A DNA stretch of 64,000 bases from Polaromonas sp. A23 (GCF_002001015.1 NZ_MUNO01000002.1:1-64000), one strand, 5' to 3'; shown: positions 44,396-53,725, counted from the first letter of the stretch. Numbers and translations are program-made. Notes: generated by a model from the letters alone, not told the origin.

Positions 44396-45297
44396 GATGC
44401 TTGAACCAGACGCAAGATATGTTCCACCTGCAGAGCCATGGAGGCAGGAACCGGCTTGGTTCCCGCCAGTACCTCCTGAATATACGACGCAGTGGTTTCA
44501 GGGTCGATCTCCGTGGGTAGATCGGGCAGATCGGTGAGAGTTCCCTTTTGGCCCTCCTGCAGCGTGATGCGTTTGCCGGCGATGAAGCCGTCCATCTGCG
44601 GCAACCGGCGCGCATCGGCCACCACCTCGCCTTCCGTGCCGCGCAGCAGCAGGGCGGTGGATCCCATCAGCTCGAACACGGCTGCCATGGACACGGCGTA
44701 CTCGGGGTGGGTATAGCTGCTGACGATGACCGCCGCGCCAGCGCAGGGGTTCATCAGTTTGACCAGACTGTGGCTGGAGTTGCGCAGACCGACTGCGCGG
44801 CGCACGTCCAGCAGGCGTTTGAGTCCGGGGCTCAGCAATTCGGTGGGGACGTAGGCCACTTCGCCGTCTGCTATAGGTTTGATAGCTGTCTGCGCCCGTG
44901 TACCAAGGGCGAAAAGCACATTTTCTACAAATACCCGGCTGGTCTCGGTAGATGTGCCATGGATAAGCACTGGCCAGCCGCGGCGCGCGACCAGCGCGGC
45001 CAGCAAGGGGGTGAGCACCGGCAACCGGCGCGCGCCGTTGTAGCTCGGCAGCACCACGACGGGTTTGCTTCCGGTGGGAACGAGATTGAGCCGCGCATAC
45101 GTGGCGTCAAGAAAGCCCGCCATCTCCTGGGGTTCTTCACCCTTGATACGCATGGATAGGCAAAAGGCACCCACTTCCAGATCGGTGACCGTGCCGTCCA
45201 GCACCTGGCCAAACAGGTCGGCTGCCTGCGCGCGGTCCAGCGCGCGCGCGCCCTGTTTGCCGCGGCCAATGACCTTGATGTACTGTGCAATGCTCAT
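44392..45297 (-). CDS. ybiB: YbiB-like (TrpD2) DNA-binding glycosyltransferase-fold protein
   Basis: A 301-residue member of the YbiB/TrpD2 family, which has the anthranilate phosphoribosyltransferase fold but binds nucleic acid in E. coli. It starts MSIAQYIKVIGRGKQGARAL and has GAFCLSMRIKGEEPQEMAGFLDA and LPSYNGARRLPVLTPLLAALVARRG. Its role in the nitrate operon is unknown. A 50-bp repeat copy (44870-44917) lies inside the coding region and supplies FALGTRAQTAIKPIAD. Confidence 0.85.
   Translation of the reverse strand: MSIAQYIKVIGRGKQGARALDRAQAADLFGQVLDGTVTDLEVGAFCLSMRIKGEEPQEMAGFLDATYARLNLVPTGSKPVVVLPSYNGARRLPVLTPLLAALVARRGWPVLIHGTSTETSRVFVENVLFALGTRAQTAIKPIADGEVAYVPTELLSPGLKRLLDVRRAVGLRNSSHSLVKLMNPCAGAAVIVSSYTHPEYAVSMAAVFELMGSTALLLRGTEGEVVADARRLPQMDGFIAGKRITLQEGQKGTLTDLPDLPTEIDPETTASYIQEVLAGTKPVPASMALQVEHILRLVQAS
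44870..44917 (+). repeat. 50-bp dispersed repeat, copy inside ybiB
   Basis: GCTATAGGTTTGATAGCTGT then CTGCGCCCGTGTACCAAGGG and CGAAAAGC; a good match to the family. It is antisense to ybiB and keeps the frame open. Confidence 0.65.
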
Positions 45298-45336
45298 GGT
45301 AGGGATTGTCGGCGAAGACGTCCGACGTTTTTCAGG

Positions 45337-45726
45337 CTAGCCCGCCCCAGCATCCTGGCCCACTTGCGGGCGCTCGGTGTTGGGCACCCACTCCCACCAT
45401 TCGTGCTGGCCTTCGGGCTTGTTTTCCTGGGTGCGGTAGACGTTCCAGGTAACCAGGTAGTCCGGGTTCTCCATGTCCACGCCGGAAGGGGCATGTTTGT
45501 AGTGGCCGGGCGGGGCCTTGAACCAGGCGTCCAGGTTGGGCGGCACGATGAAATCGGCCTGCTGCACGCTGGTGTCGGTATGGCGAAGTTGCACCGTGAT
45601 GCCCAGCTCCGCGTCAACCTTCAGCACTTGACCCGCAAACTGGGTTTGCTTCATCAGCTCACCGTTGGTGTCGAAATACGAGACGCCGATGACGCAGGTT
45701 TTGGCTATCAATTCTTCGAGATTCAT
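45337..45726 (-). CDS. hypothetical protein of the nitrate operon
   Basis: A 129-residue soluble protein with no signal peptide. It looks like a small beta-rich domain (GVSYFDTNGELMKQTQFAGQ and LGITVQLRHTD) with a Trp-rich C-terminal part (EWWEWVPNTE). I recognise no family. It is 9 bp from the DmsBC fusion gene and 39 bp from ybiB, so it belongs to the nitrate operon. Confidence 0.75.
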   Translation of the reverse strand: MNLEELIAKTCVIGVSYFDTNGELMKQTQFAGQVLKVDAELGITVQLRHTDTSVQQADFIVPPNLDAWFKAPPGHYKHAPSGVDMENPDYLVTWNVYRTQENKPEGQHEWWEWVPNTERPQVGQDAGAG

Positions 45727-45735
45727 CCGCAGAGC

Positions 45736-47778
45736 TTAGTGCCTCAGCGGCGCGACGCCAACCTGCGGCATGTTGGCCAGGCCGATGTCGCGCGCATGGT
45801 CTTCGAAACCCTTGTTCTTCCAGAAGAAAGCGCCTGGCATGGTGGTGGGAATCACCAGCACGTAAAACAGGGCGCGGCCGATCAGGCTGGTGGCGATGAG
45901 GGTGGCGCCAACGATGGCCATGCCAAGCAGTGTGAATGTGTCGACCGTGTTGAACACCAGCATGCTGGCCAGCAGCGCAGCAGCCAGCAGCAGGTTCAGG
46001 CCCAGCAAAGTGTTGCGCAATTTGAAGGTCTTGCCAAAGGTCGTGGTCTGGATGTAGTACGACGCGCCACCCTCGTGCTCGGCGCGGCCCATGTCTCTGG
46101 CATGCGCCGTGTGGCCAATGCCTTCTGCCAGCATGCCCACGCAGATCAGCGCTGCGCAAACCATGGCGGCATTGAGGATGCTTTCGCCCGAGAAAGCCAG
46201 GGTCGAAACGATGACCACACCCGCAACCAGCGAACCCAGCGACAGCATGTTGCCAACAAATGCGGTGCCCACTTGCCAGTGGTTCCAGAAGGGCCGGGCC
46301 TTGATGCGGTAGCAACGGTACATGTAGTACAGCCCGCCCGCGCTTCCAAACAGCGCCACAAAACCGAAGGCGCGCGCAAAGCTGGCAGCCTGTTCAGTTC
46401 CGATCAATGCCGTGATCTCTATAGAAAAGACCGATGAGAAAACAGACTGGACCGCACTGTTGCCCGGCAGGCTGAACAGCACATGCATGCCGAGCGCGCC
46501 CATGAAAATGGCAATGCCCAGACCCTCGCGCGAGACGGGTGAATGGCGCAGGTTGTTGAACCCGCGGTAAAAGCGCTTGGGCTTGCCCAGGTGCATGGTG
46601 GACATGAACAGGCCAAACCCGATCAGCAGAAAACACAGAATGGCCAGTGGCGCGTACATGGCGGACTGGGCAAAACCGGCGAAACCTGCCAGCCCTGCCT
46701 GGGCGCCGAGGAATGTCAGGGCAAAAGCGCCGGTGGCTGTTTGCGATGCCAGCGTGAACAGCACCAACGGATTCTCGCGGGAAGACAGGCGCGCCAGGTT
46801 CCAGTGCTGCGCCTTGCCCTGCTTCTGGTCAATCGCGGGCCTGTATCTTCCCTTGTCGTCCTTGTGGTACTTCACCGGCATGGAGTCGCTGCGTTTCATC
46901 TCGTCGGGCAACTGCTTGATCTGCTGAAAGCGGATGTTGGGCTGCGTGATTTCGGGGGAAGGGAAGCCAGGGATTTCCACGCGCGCCTGCTCGCGGCCCT
47001 CAGGAATGTTCTCGATCACGCCAAAGTCCAGCGCGTTGCCCACGCAGGCAGAAACGCAGGCGGGCTTGAGACCCACTTCCAGCCGGTCCACGCACATATT
47101 GCATTTGGAAACCTGGCCTTTGACCGGGTCCAGCTGCGGCGCGTTGTAAGGGCAGACCCAGGTGCAATAGCCACAGCCGAAGCAGGTTTCCGGGTCTTGC
47201 AGCACCGCGCCGTATTCCACATGCTTGGTGTAGGCGCGGGTCGGGCAACCCTTCAGGCACACCGGGTCATCGCAATGGTTGCAGGCCATCGAGATGTTCA
47301 TGCGCTTGTAGTCGGGGAAGCTGCCGCCCTCTACATAACCGACCGATCGGAAGGCCAGGTGCGCGGGGTTGTCGTTTTTCTCGCTGCAGGCGGCCTCGCA
47401 GGCGTGGCAACCGATGCAGTTGTCGGCGGTGAAGAAAAAGCCGTGCTGCTTGTTGCGGTTGGGGTTGGTGCCCACCGCCGGATTTTCATTGATGAACATC
47501 GACCGGCCGACTGGCAGTTTGCCCTGGGTGTGTTCAATCAGGTCAATTTTCTGGCCGTAGCGGTTGGTATCGGCAGTGGTTTTGTCTTTCAGAAAAGCGT
47601 AGACCTGCTCTTCGGTACGGATCTCCCAGATCTTGCGCTCTGCGGTGTTTTTGGAGCCGCAGCCTGTCGTGCCGCACTCGGGCTTGCCGCAGCCGCCTTG
47701 GGCCTGCTGTGCTGTTTGCCCCGCGACCCATTGCGGGTCGGCCACCAGGGCATTCTTCAGTGAGGTGTCGTCTTTCAT
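45736..47778 (-). CDS. fused DmsB-like iron-sulfur / DmsC-like membrane anchor protein
   Basis: A 680-residue fusion. Residues about 115-270 are a four-cluster ferredoxin domain with Cys groups CIGCHACEAAC, CNHCDDPVCLKGC, CFGCGYCTWVC and CNMCVDRLEVGLKPACVSAC. Residues about 345-670 are a membrane anchor with around eight helices, as in DmsC. An N-terminal Cys-rich segment (GGCGKPECGTTGCGS, about residues 28-42) is additional. Normally DmsB and DmsC are separate proteins. Next to a cytoplasmic-type nitrate reductase it probably feeds electrons from the quinol pool to that enzyme, in place of a NADH- or ferredoxin-dependent subunit. Confidence 0.88.
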   Translation of the reverse strand: MKDDTSLKNALVADPQWVAGQTAQQAQGGCGKPECGTTGCGSKNTAERKIWEIRTEEQVYAFLKDKTTADTNRYGQKIDLIEHTQGKLPVGRSMFINENPAVGTNPNRNKQHGFFFTADNCIGCHACEAACSEKNDNPAHLAFRSVGYVEGGSFPDYKRMNISMACNHCDDPVCLKGCPTRAYTKHVEYGAVLQDPETCFGCGYCTWVCPYNAPQLDPVKGQVSKCNMCVDRLEVGLKPACVSACVGNALDFGVIENIPEGREQARVEIPGFPSPEITQPNIRFQQIKQLPDEMKRSDSMPVKYHKDDKGRYRPAIDQKQGKAQHWNLARLSSRENPLVLFTLASQTATGAFALTFLGAQAGLAGFAGFAQSAMYAPLAILCFLLIGFGLFMSTMHLGKPKRFYRGFNNLRHSPVSREGLGIAIFMGALGMHVLFSLPGNSAVQSVFSSVFSIEITALIGTEQAASFARAFGFVALFGSAGGLYYMYRCYRIKARPFWNHWQVGTAFVGNMLSLGSLVAGVVIVSTLAFSGESILNAAMVCAALICVGMLAEGIGHTAHARDMGRAEHEGGASYYIQTTTFGKTFKLRNTLLGLNLLLAAALLASMLVFNTVDTFTLLGMAIVGATLIATSLIGRALFYVLVIPTTMPGAFFWKNKGFEDHARDIGLANMPQVGVAPLRH

Positions 47779-47795
47779 CGCAATAGTCCTCCTGT

Positions 47796-50042
47796 TTAGA
47801 ACGCGCGGCGCTCAAGATTCAATCGGGCGGCTTCTTGCTGGTCGGTTTTTTCGACGCGGCAGGCGTTTTGTTTGAACGCGGGCTGGCGCGAGTGCGGGTC
47901 CAGCAGGCCGAGCGTCAAGCGGTTCACGCAGTCATGAAAATGGAAGGGGATGAACAGCATGTCACGGCCCACGCGGTGCGTCAGCTGCACCATGACGATG
48001 GCATCGCCCCGGCGGCTGACCACGCGCACATAGCTCTGGTGTTCTATGCCCAGCTCTTCGGCCGAGTCGGGGTTCATCTCCATGTAGGGCGTGGGGCTGA
48101 ACTTGTTGCAGTTGCCGATCTTGCCGGTGCGGGTGCGGGTGTGAAAGTGCTCCACCACGCGGCCCGAATTGAGCCAGAAGGGGTACTCGGCATCCGGGCA
48201 CTCGTTGTTGTTCACAAAGCGCACGGGAATCAGATTGGCTTTGCCCGTAGGGGTCTGGAACACGCCATCGGTGTACAGGCGCTGGTTGCCGTCAAAGGGC
48301 ATGCGCAGTTGCATCTCAAAGGGGTCTGACAGACCGATTTTTTGCGTATCAATATCTGCCTGCGCTTCGCTGTACGGCCACTGGATGCCTCGTGCGGCCT
48401 CAATTCGGTCGTAGCTCATGCCCGAGATGTCCAGCGTGCGGCCCGCACCCTTGGAGAGGATTTTCATTTCCTCAAAAGCGCCTTCAGGTGTGGCGGGAAA
48501 GTGAATCTTGTTGCGCTCTTCAAAGCGCTTGGACATTTCGTTAAAGACCCAGAAATCCGGTTTGGAATCAGCGTAAGGCGCCAGCACGTTGCGCGTGAGA
48601 TTGACGCGGCGCTCGGTGTTGGTGTGGCAACCTTCCTTTTCGGCCCAGACGGCGGCAGGAAAGTAGACGTGCGAGTATTTGTTGGTCTCCACATCCTCAT
48701 AGACATCCTGAACCACCAGGAATTCGAGGTTTTCCATGGCCTTGATGATGCGTGGCTGGTTGGCCATGGAGGTCATGGGGTTGGTGGCAATCAGCCACAA
48801 ACCCTTGATCTCGCCGGTTTCGATGGCGGGGAAAATGTCGGTCTGGGCCAGGCCGCGTTTTTCAGGGAAGAAGCTTTCGTCGATGCCCCAGAAATCGGCC
48901 ACCAGCTTGCGGTCCTTCTCTTTTTCCAGCGCGCGGTAGCCCGGCAGGCCCGAGCAGGACGACCATTCGCGGGTGCCCATGGCGTTGCACTGGCCGGTAA
49001 TCGACAGGCTGGTGCCGCCGGGCGTGCCGATGTTGCCGGTGATCAGGTTCAGGTTGTTGATGTCCACCACGCCGTCCGAGCCATGGGTGGACTGGTTGAT
49101 GCCCATGGTCCAGATGCTCATGGCCTTGGGCGCCTTGGCATAGATGCGGGCCACGGTGCGGATGCGGTCTTCGTCGATGCCGCAGACATGCTGGGCCGTC
49201 TTCGGGTCATAGTCCGCCACCAGAGCGCGCAACTCGTCAATGCCCTGCGTGTACTTGCCGATGTACTCGTCGTCCTGAAGGTTTTCCTTGAAGATGACAT
49301 GCATCATCGCGTTGATCAGCACGGTGTCGGTGCCCGGCGTGATGGCCAGGTGAATGTCCGCAAACTGCGCCAGCATGGTGACGCGCGGGTCGACCACGAT
49401 CAGCGGGAACTTGCGCTTTTCCAGCGCTTCTTTCAGGCGCCAGTAGATGATGGGGTGCTGCTCGGGCAGGTTGGAGCCGAAGGCCATCAGGCAGTGGGTA
49501 TGCTCAAAATCGCCGTAACAGCCTGGTGGGCCATCAGAGCCGAAGGAACGCTTGTAACCCGATACGGCCGAGGCCATGCACAGCGTGGTGTTGCCGTCGT
49601 AATTGTTGGTGCCGATCTGGCCGCGCACCAGCTTGCCCAGGGTGTAGAACTCTTCGGTGAGCAACTGGCCGGTGGAGACCACGGCGAAAGAGTCACGTCC
49701 GTACTTGGCCTGGATTTCCTTGATTTTTTCTGCCGTTTTGTCCATCGCCGCATCCCAGCTGGTGGGCTGAAACGGCAGGTGCGCTTTCTCGCGCATCAGC
49801 GGCATGGTGCCGCGGCCGGGCGAGTCAAACAGCTCGTGTTCCAGCAGGCCCTTGATGCACAGTTTGCCGCGATTGACGTCCGCACCTGCATGGCCGCGGC
49901 TGGTGACGATCTTGCCCTTGTCGTTCAACCCGATCTCGATGGCGCAGCCCGTCGAGCAATAGTTGCAGGTGGTGTACTTCCACTCCTTGACTTCCTTGGC
50001 AGGAATGGAGATGGGCTTGCGGTGAGTGCGGCCAAATATCAT
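47796..50042 (-). CDS. assimilatory nitrate reductase catalytic subunit (molybdopterin oxidoreductase)
   Basis: A 748-residue Mo-bisMGD enzyme reducing nitrate to nitrite. The [4Fe-4S] ligands are C26, C29, C33 and C62 (CNYCSTGC and GKLCIKG), and NTTLCMASAV near residue 155 has the Cys expected to bind molybdenum. There is no Tat signal, so it is cytoplasmic, as for NasA/NarB. A C-terminal MopB domain with TPTGKANLIPV is present; the extra Fer2_BFD domain of Klebsiella NasA is absent. It sits 18 bp upstream of the DmsBC fusion and 18 bp downstream of nirD. Confidence 0.92.
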   Translation of the reverse strand: MIFGRTHRKPISIPAKEVKEWKYTTCNYCSTGCAIEIGLNDKGKIVTSRGHAGADVNRGKLCIKGLLEHELFDSPGRGTMPLMREKAHLPFQPTSWDAAMDKTAEKIKEIQAKYGRDSFAVVSTGQLLTEEFYTLGKLVRGQIGTNNYDGNTTLCMASAVSGYKRSFGSDGPPGCYGDFEHTHCLMAFGSNLPEQHPIIYWRLKEALEKRKFPLIVVDPRVTMLAQFADIHLAITPGTDTVLINAMMHVIFKENLQDDEYIGKYTQGIDELRALVADYDPKTAQHVCGIDEDRIRTVARIYAKAPKAMSIWTMGINQSTHGSDGVVDINNLNLITGNIGTPGGTSLSITGQCNAMGTREWSSCSGLPGYRALEKEKDRKLVADFWGIDESFFPEKRGLAQTDIFPAIETGEIKGLWLIATNPMTSMANQPRIIKAMENLEFLVVQDVYEDVETNKYSHVYFPAAVWAEKEGCHTNTERRVNLTRNVLAPYADSKPDFWVFNEMSKRFEERNKIHFPATPEGAFEEMKILSKGAGRTLDISGMSYDRIEAARGIQWPYSEAQADIDTQKIGLSDPFEMQLRMPFDGNQRLYTDGVFQTPTGKANLIPVRFVNNNECPDAEYPFWLNSGRVVEHFHTRTRTGKIGNCNKFSPTPYMEMNPDSAEELGIEHQSYVRVVSRRGDAIVMVQLTHRVGRDMLFIPFHFHDCVNRLTLGLLDPHSRQPAFKQNACRVEKTDQQEAARLNLERRAF

Positions 50043-50060
50043 GTGTTGCCTCTTGCCTGT

Positions 50061-50450
50061 TTATGAGGCGCTGGCGGTTTCTTTGCGCAGCGGTCCCGCC
50101 ACAGGGCGGGGCAGGTCGATGGCGTGGGTGGCGAGTTCCACAGCGTCCAGGTGCACCATGCCGTCTTCCACCTTGACTGCAAACTTTGGCGTACACCCCT
50201 CATCCGGGGATTTGGCACAGCCGTCTTCCATGCCGATGGTCCAGTTGTGCAGGGGACAGGCCACACTGGTGCCAAACACGATTCCCTGGGAGAGCGGTCC
50301 ACCCTTGTGCGGGCAGCGGTCGAGCAGGGCAAACACCTGGTTTTCATCATTGCGAAAGACCGCTACGTCGACGCCCTGAGGACGCGCCACGCAACGCGAA
50401 CCCAGCACGGGGATGTCGGTCACCAGGCAGATTTTTTTCCATTCACTCAT
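50061..50450 (-). CDS. nirD: nitrite reductase (NADH) small subunit NirD
   Basis: A 129-residue Rieske-fold protein. CPHKGGPLSQG and CPLHNWTIGMEDG match the two [2Fe-2S]-binding motifs (Cys-x-His and Cys-x-x-His). NirD is the small subunit partnering NirB. Typical length is about 105-115; here there is a short C-terminal extension (PLRKETASAS). It is separated from nirB by the PilJ-domain gene, an unusual interruption. Confidence 0.92.
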   Translation of the reverse strand: MSEWKKICLVTDIPVLGSRCVARPQGVDVAVFRNDENQVFALLDRCPHKGGPLSQGIVFGTSVACPLHNWTIGMEDGCAKSPDEGCTPKFAVKVEDGMVHLDAVELATHAIDLPRPVAGPLRKETASAS

Positions 50451-50462
50451 GGTGGTTGCCTC

Positions 50463-51245
50463 TTATGTTTTAAGGTTGCTGTAAAGGCCGGTGATGCGGT
50501 CCATGACGCTCAGCAGGTTTTCGCTGGACACAAACACGTCGGCCATCAGTTTGGGAGAGCTGCGCGCGCCTTCCAGGCGGCTCAGGCCCAGGTCAAAAAA
50601 GACCCATTGGCTGTCGGCCAATGCCAGCTCTTCCTTGATTTTTGGCGTGGCTTCGGGCGCCTTGCGCAGCACTTCCAGTGCGGCGATGAATTCACCGCGC
50701 GACTTTGCGATTTCTGCAATGCTGCCCTGGGTGTCCATTTGCAGTGAATTGGCCAGGTAAAGCTTGGCCATGCGCTGGGACAACATGCGCTGGCGGCCGG
50801 CGATATTGACGAGTTTCCCCACCGCCGCCGATCCGCTCGTTTGCTCGTACTGCTGCGTACCCTGGTTGGCCAGCGCGAGAATTTTCCCGTCCAGCTGCAT
50901 CAGTTTCAGCGCGTGTTCCTTGCCCGGCACCGCACCCACCAGCACCGACTTGAATTCGCTCCAGACGCCTTCGAGCTTTGCATAGGTATCGCGGATTTCC
51001 GGATTGGGCGCATAGGCCTTCAGCTCGGTCAGTTGCCGGTCGAAGGTGGACATCGAGCGGTCCAGCACCTGCTGTGCGCTGCTGGTTTCCACTTTCTGGA
51101 TCAGCGCCAGATAGGCCTTGCTCATGCGCTGTGAGAGCATGCGCTGGCGCCCCGCCTTGTTGATGGCGTCGTTCATGTCGGCCACTTGCGCATGGGCCGA
51201 CATGCCCAGAAGGGCAGCAGATGCCATAAAAATCCGTCTTTTCAC
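50463..51245 (-). CDS. periplasmic PilJ-type (P-box-like) sensor-domain protein
   Basis: A 260-residue exported protein (signal peptide MKRRIFMASAALLGMSAHA) made of two similar helical halves. Each contains the same motif, AGRQRMLSQRMSK near residue 31 and AGRQRMLSQRMAK near residue 149, typical of the type IV pili methyl-accepting chemotaxis N-terminal (PilJ) domain. The motif resembles the nitrate-binding P box of NarX. There is no membrane anchor or signalling domain. Lying between nirB and nirD, it may bind nitrate or nitrite in the periplasm, but this is inferred from the motif and context. Confidence 0.82.
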   Translation of the reverse strand: MKRRIFMASAALLGMSAHAQVADMNDAINKAGRQRMLSQRMSKAYLALIQKVETSSAQQVLDRSMSTFDRQLTELKAYAPNPEIRDTYAKLEGVWSEFKSVLVGAVPGKEHALKLMQLDGKILALANQGTQQYEQTSGSAAVGKLVNIAGRQRMLSQRMAKLYLANSLQMDTQGSIAEIAKSRGEFIAALEVLRKAPEATPKIKEELALADSQWVFFDLGLSRLEGARSSPKLMADVFVSSENLLSVMDRITGLYSNLKT

Positions 51246-51289
51246 TTTTAGTTTCCTTGAATGAGCTGTCGTTTCCTGGAGCCGGGCGT

Positions 51290-53725
51290 TCAGACTGGGG
51301 CAAGTTTTTCAAACTGCCGTGTATCGACCGCCGCTTCCTTCAGGTCAAACCAGGGGTCGGGTTCGCCGTCCAGCGCAGCTTGCAGGTTGGCCCACAGGGC
51401 CTTGCGGCCTTCGTGGTCATCCAGGATTTTTTTCTTCACGTAGTCCAGGCCGACACGGTTGACGTAGTGCACGGTACGCTCCAGGTACCAGCCTTCCTGA
51501 CGGTAGAGTTCGCAGAAGGCGCCGGTGTACTCCAGTACTTCGGCGGCAGTTTTGAGCTTGACAAAGAAGTGCGCCACTTCGGTCTTGATGCCGCCATTGC
51601 CGGCGATGTACATTTCCCAGCCACTGTCCACGCCGATGATGCCGACGTCCTTGATGCCGGCCTCGGCGCAGTTGCGCGGGCAGCCGGAGACGGCGAACTT
51701 GACCTTGTGGGGCGCGTACATGCGCCACATGGCCCGCTCCAGGTCTTTGCCCATTTGGGTGCTGTCCTGCGTGCCCATGCGACACCATTCGCTGCCAACG
51801 CAGGTTTTCACCGTGCGCAGGGCCTTGGCATAGGCGTGGCCCGAAGGCATGCCGATGTCTTTCCAGACGTTTTGCAGGTCTTCTTTTTTAACGCCGAGCA
51901 AGTCGATGCGCTGGCCGCCGGTGACCTTGACGGTCGGGATTTTGTACTTGTCCACCACGTCGGCAATGCGGCGCAATTCGCTGGCGGTGGTCTCGCCGCC
52001 CCACATGCGCGGGATGACGCTGTAGGTGCCGTCCTTCTGGATGTTGGCGTGGCTGCGTTCGTTGATGAAGCGGCTTTGCGGATCGTCCTTGGCCTCCTTG
52101 GGCCAGCTGGAGATCAGGTAGTAGTTGACCGCCGGGCGGCAGCTGGAGCAGCCATTGGGCGTTTTCCAGTCCATGAACTTGAACACGTCGGCGATCTTCA
52201 GCAGTTTGTTGGTGGTGATCGCATCGCGCACGGCCTGGTGCCCGTGGTCGGTGCAGGCGCACATGGCCTTGAGCTTGGGCGTGGCCGAGTAGTCGCCGCC
52301 AGCGGTGAACATGAGAATCTGCTCTACCAGACCGGTGCAGGAGCCGCAGGAGGCGCTGGCCTTCGTGTGCTTTTTCACCTCGTCGAGAGTGAACAGGCCT
52401 TTTTCCTTGATGGCCTTGCAGATCGTGCCCTTGCTGACACCGTTGCAGCCGCAGACCTCGGCGTCGTCGGGCATGGTTGCGGCCTTGTTATGGCCTTCGT
52501 GACCGGTGTCGCCGATGTTGGACTCGCCGACCAGCAGCTTGTCGCGAATGTCGCTGATGCTGCGGCCATCGCGCAGCAGCTTGAAGTACCAGCTACCGTC
52601 CACCGTGTCGCCGTACAGGCAGGCGCCCACCAGTTTGTCGTCCTTGAGCACCAGCTTTTTGTAGACGCCGCCTGAAGGATCGGACATCACGATTTGCTCT
52701 GTACCTTCGCCGCCCATGAATTCGCCGGCGGAGAACAAGTCAATGCCGGTGACCTTGAGCTTGGTCGAGGTCAGCGAGCCGGTGTAGCGGCCGATGCCGA
52801 ACTGCGCCAGGTGGTTGGCGGCAACCTTGGCTTGCTCAAACAGCGGGGCCACCAGGCCATAGGCAATGCCGCGGTGCGCCGCGCACTCACCGACCGAGTA
52901 GATGCGCGCATCTGTCACGGTCTGCATGGTGTCGTTGACCACAATGCCGCGGTTGCAGTGCAGGCGCATGGATTCGGCCAGCTCAGTGTTGGGGCGAATG
53001 CCGACAGCCATCACGACCAGGTCGGTCGGGAGCTCCAGGCCGTCCTTGAACTTGATGGCCATGACACGGCCGTCCTTGTCGGGGATGAGCTCCTGGGTCT
53101 GCGCGCCGATCATGAATTTGAGGCCGCGGTCTTCCAGTGATTTCTGCAGCAGCTTGCCTGCTACGTCGTCCAACTGGCGCTCCATCAGCCAGGGCATGAC
53201 GTGCACCACGGTCACTTCCATGCCGCGCAGCATGAGGCCGTTGGCCGCTTCCAGGCCGAGCAGGCCGCCACCGATGACCACGGCTTTTTTGTATTTTTCC
53301 GACGCTTCGATCATCGTGTTGGTGTCGGCAATGTCGCGGTAGGCAATCACGCCTTTCAGGTCCTTGCCTGGCACAGGCAGGATGAAGGGGTTGGAGCCCG
53401 TGCACATCAGGAGGCGGTCGTAGGCGGCTTCTGTGCCGTCGTCTGCGCGCACCACGCGTTTGACCCGGTCTACCTCCACCACTTTTTTGCCGGCGTGCAG
53501 CGTGATGTGGTTGTCCTTGTACCAGTCCCAGGAGTTCAGGACGATCTCGTCAATCGTCTGCTCGCCAGCCAGCACCGGAGACAGCAAAATGCGGTTGTAG
53601 TTGGGGTGCGGCTCTGCGCCAAAGACGGTGATGTCGTACAGATCGGGCGCCACTTTGAGCAGCTCTTCAATGGTGCGAACCCCGGCCATGCCGTTGCCAA
53701 CCATGACCAACTTTGTTTTTTTCAT
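51290..53725 (-). CDS. nirB: nitrite reductase (NADH) large subunit NirB
   Basis: An 811-residue assimilatory siroheme nitrite reductase. An N-terminal FAD/NADH reductase domain (MVGNGMAGVRTIEELL; VVIGGGLLGLEAANGL) leads to two BFD-like [2Fe-2S] segments (CGCNGVSKG..CGSCTG near residue 420-465; CACTD..CSSCRP further on). The siroheme/[4Fe-4S] half has CVGSEWC near residue 640 and SGCPRNCAEA near 680, which supply the four Cys ligands. ATG 53725 (MKKTKLVMVG) is chosen over an upstream in-frame start at 53815. It is the first gene of an eight-gene operon whose leader holds a sigma-54 promoter and an ANTAR-type attenuator. Confidence 0.95.
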   Translation of the reverse strand: MKKTKLVMVGNGMAGVRTIEELLKVAPDLYDITVFGAEPHPNYNRILLSPVLAGEQTIDEIVLNSWDWYKDNHITLHAGKKVVEVDRVKRVVRADDGTEAAYDRLLMCTGSNPFILPVPGKDLKGVIAYRDIADTNTMIEASEKYKKAVVIGGGLLGLEAANGLMLRGMEVTVVHVMPWLMERQLDDVAGKLLQKSLEDRGLKFMIGAQTQELIPDKDGRVMAIKFKDGLELPTDLVVMAVGIRPNTELAESMRLHCNRGIVVNDTMQTVTDARIYSVGECAAHRGIAYGLVAPLFEQAKVAANHLAQFGIGRYTGSLTSTKLKVTGIDLFSAGEFMGGEGTEQIVMSDPSGGVYKKLVLKDDKLVGACLYGDTVDGSWYFKLLRDGRSISDIRDKLLVGESNIGDTGHEGHNKAATMPDDAEVCGCNGVSKGTICKAIKEKGLFTLDEVKKHTKASASCGSCTGLVEQILMFTAGGDYSATPKLKAMCACTDHGHQAVRDAITTNKLLKIADVFKFMDWKTPNGCSSCRPAVNYYLISSWPKEAKDDPQSRFINERSHANIQKDGTYSVIPRMWGGETTASELRRIADVVDKYKIPTVKVTGGQRIDLLGVKKEDLQNVWKDIGMPSGHAYAKALRTVKTCVGSEWCRMGTQDSTQMGKDLERAMWRMYAPHKVKFAVSGCPRNCAEAGIKDVGIIGVDSGWEMYIAGNGGIKTEVAHFFVKLKTAAEVLEYTGAFCELYRQEGWYLERTVHYVNRVGLDYVKKKILDDHEGRKALWANLQAALDGEPDPWFDLKEAAVDTRQFEKLAPV

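Noticed and set aside
48342..50066. 574-codon plus-strand frame opposite the nitrate reductase
   Set aside because: Antisense to the molybdoenzyme gene; no motif or start context supports it. Similar long shadows opposite the DmsBC fusion (46543-47763) and the transporter (59234-60364) were rejected for the same reason.
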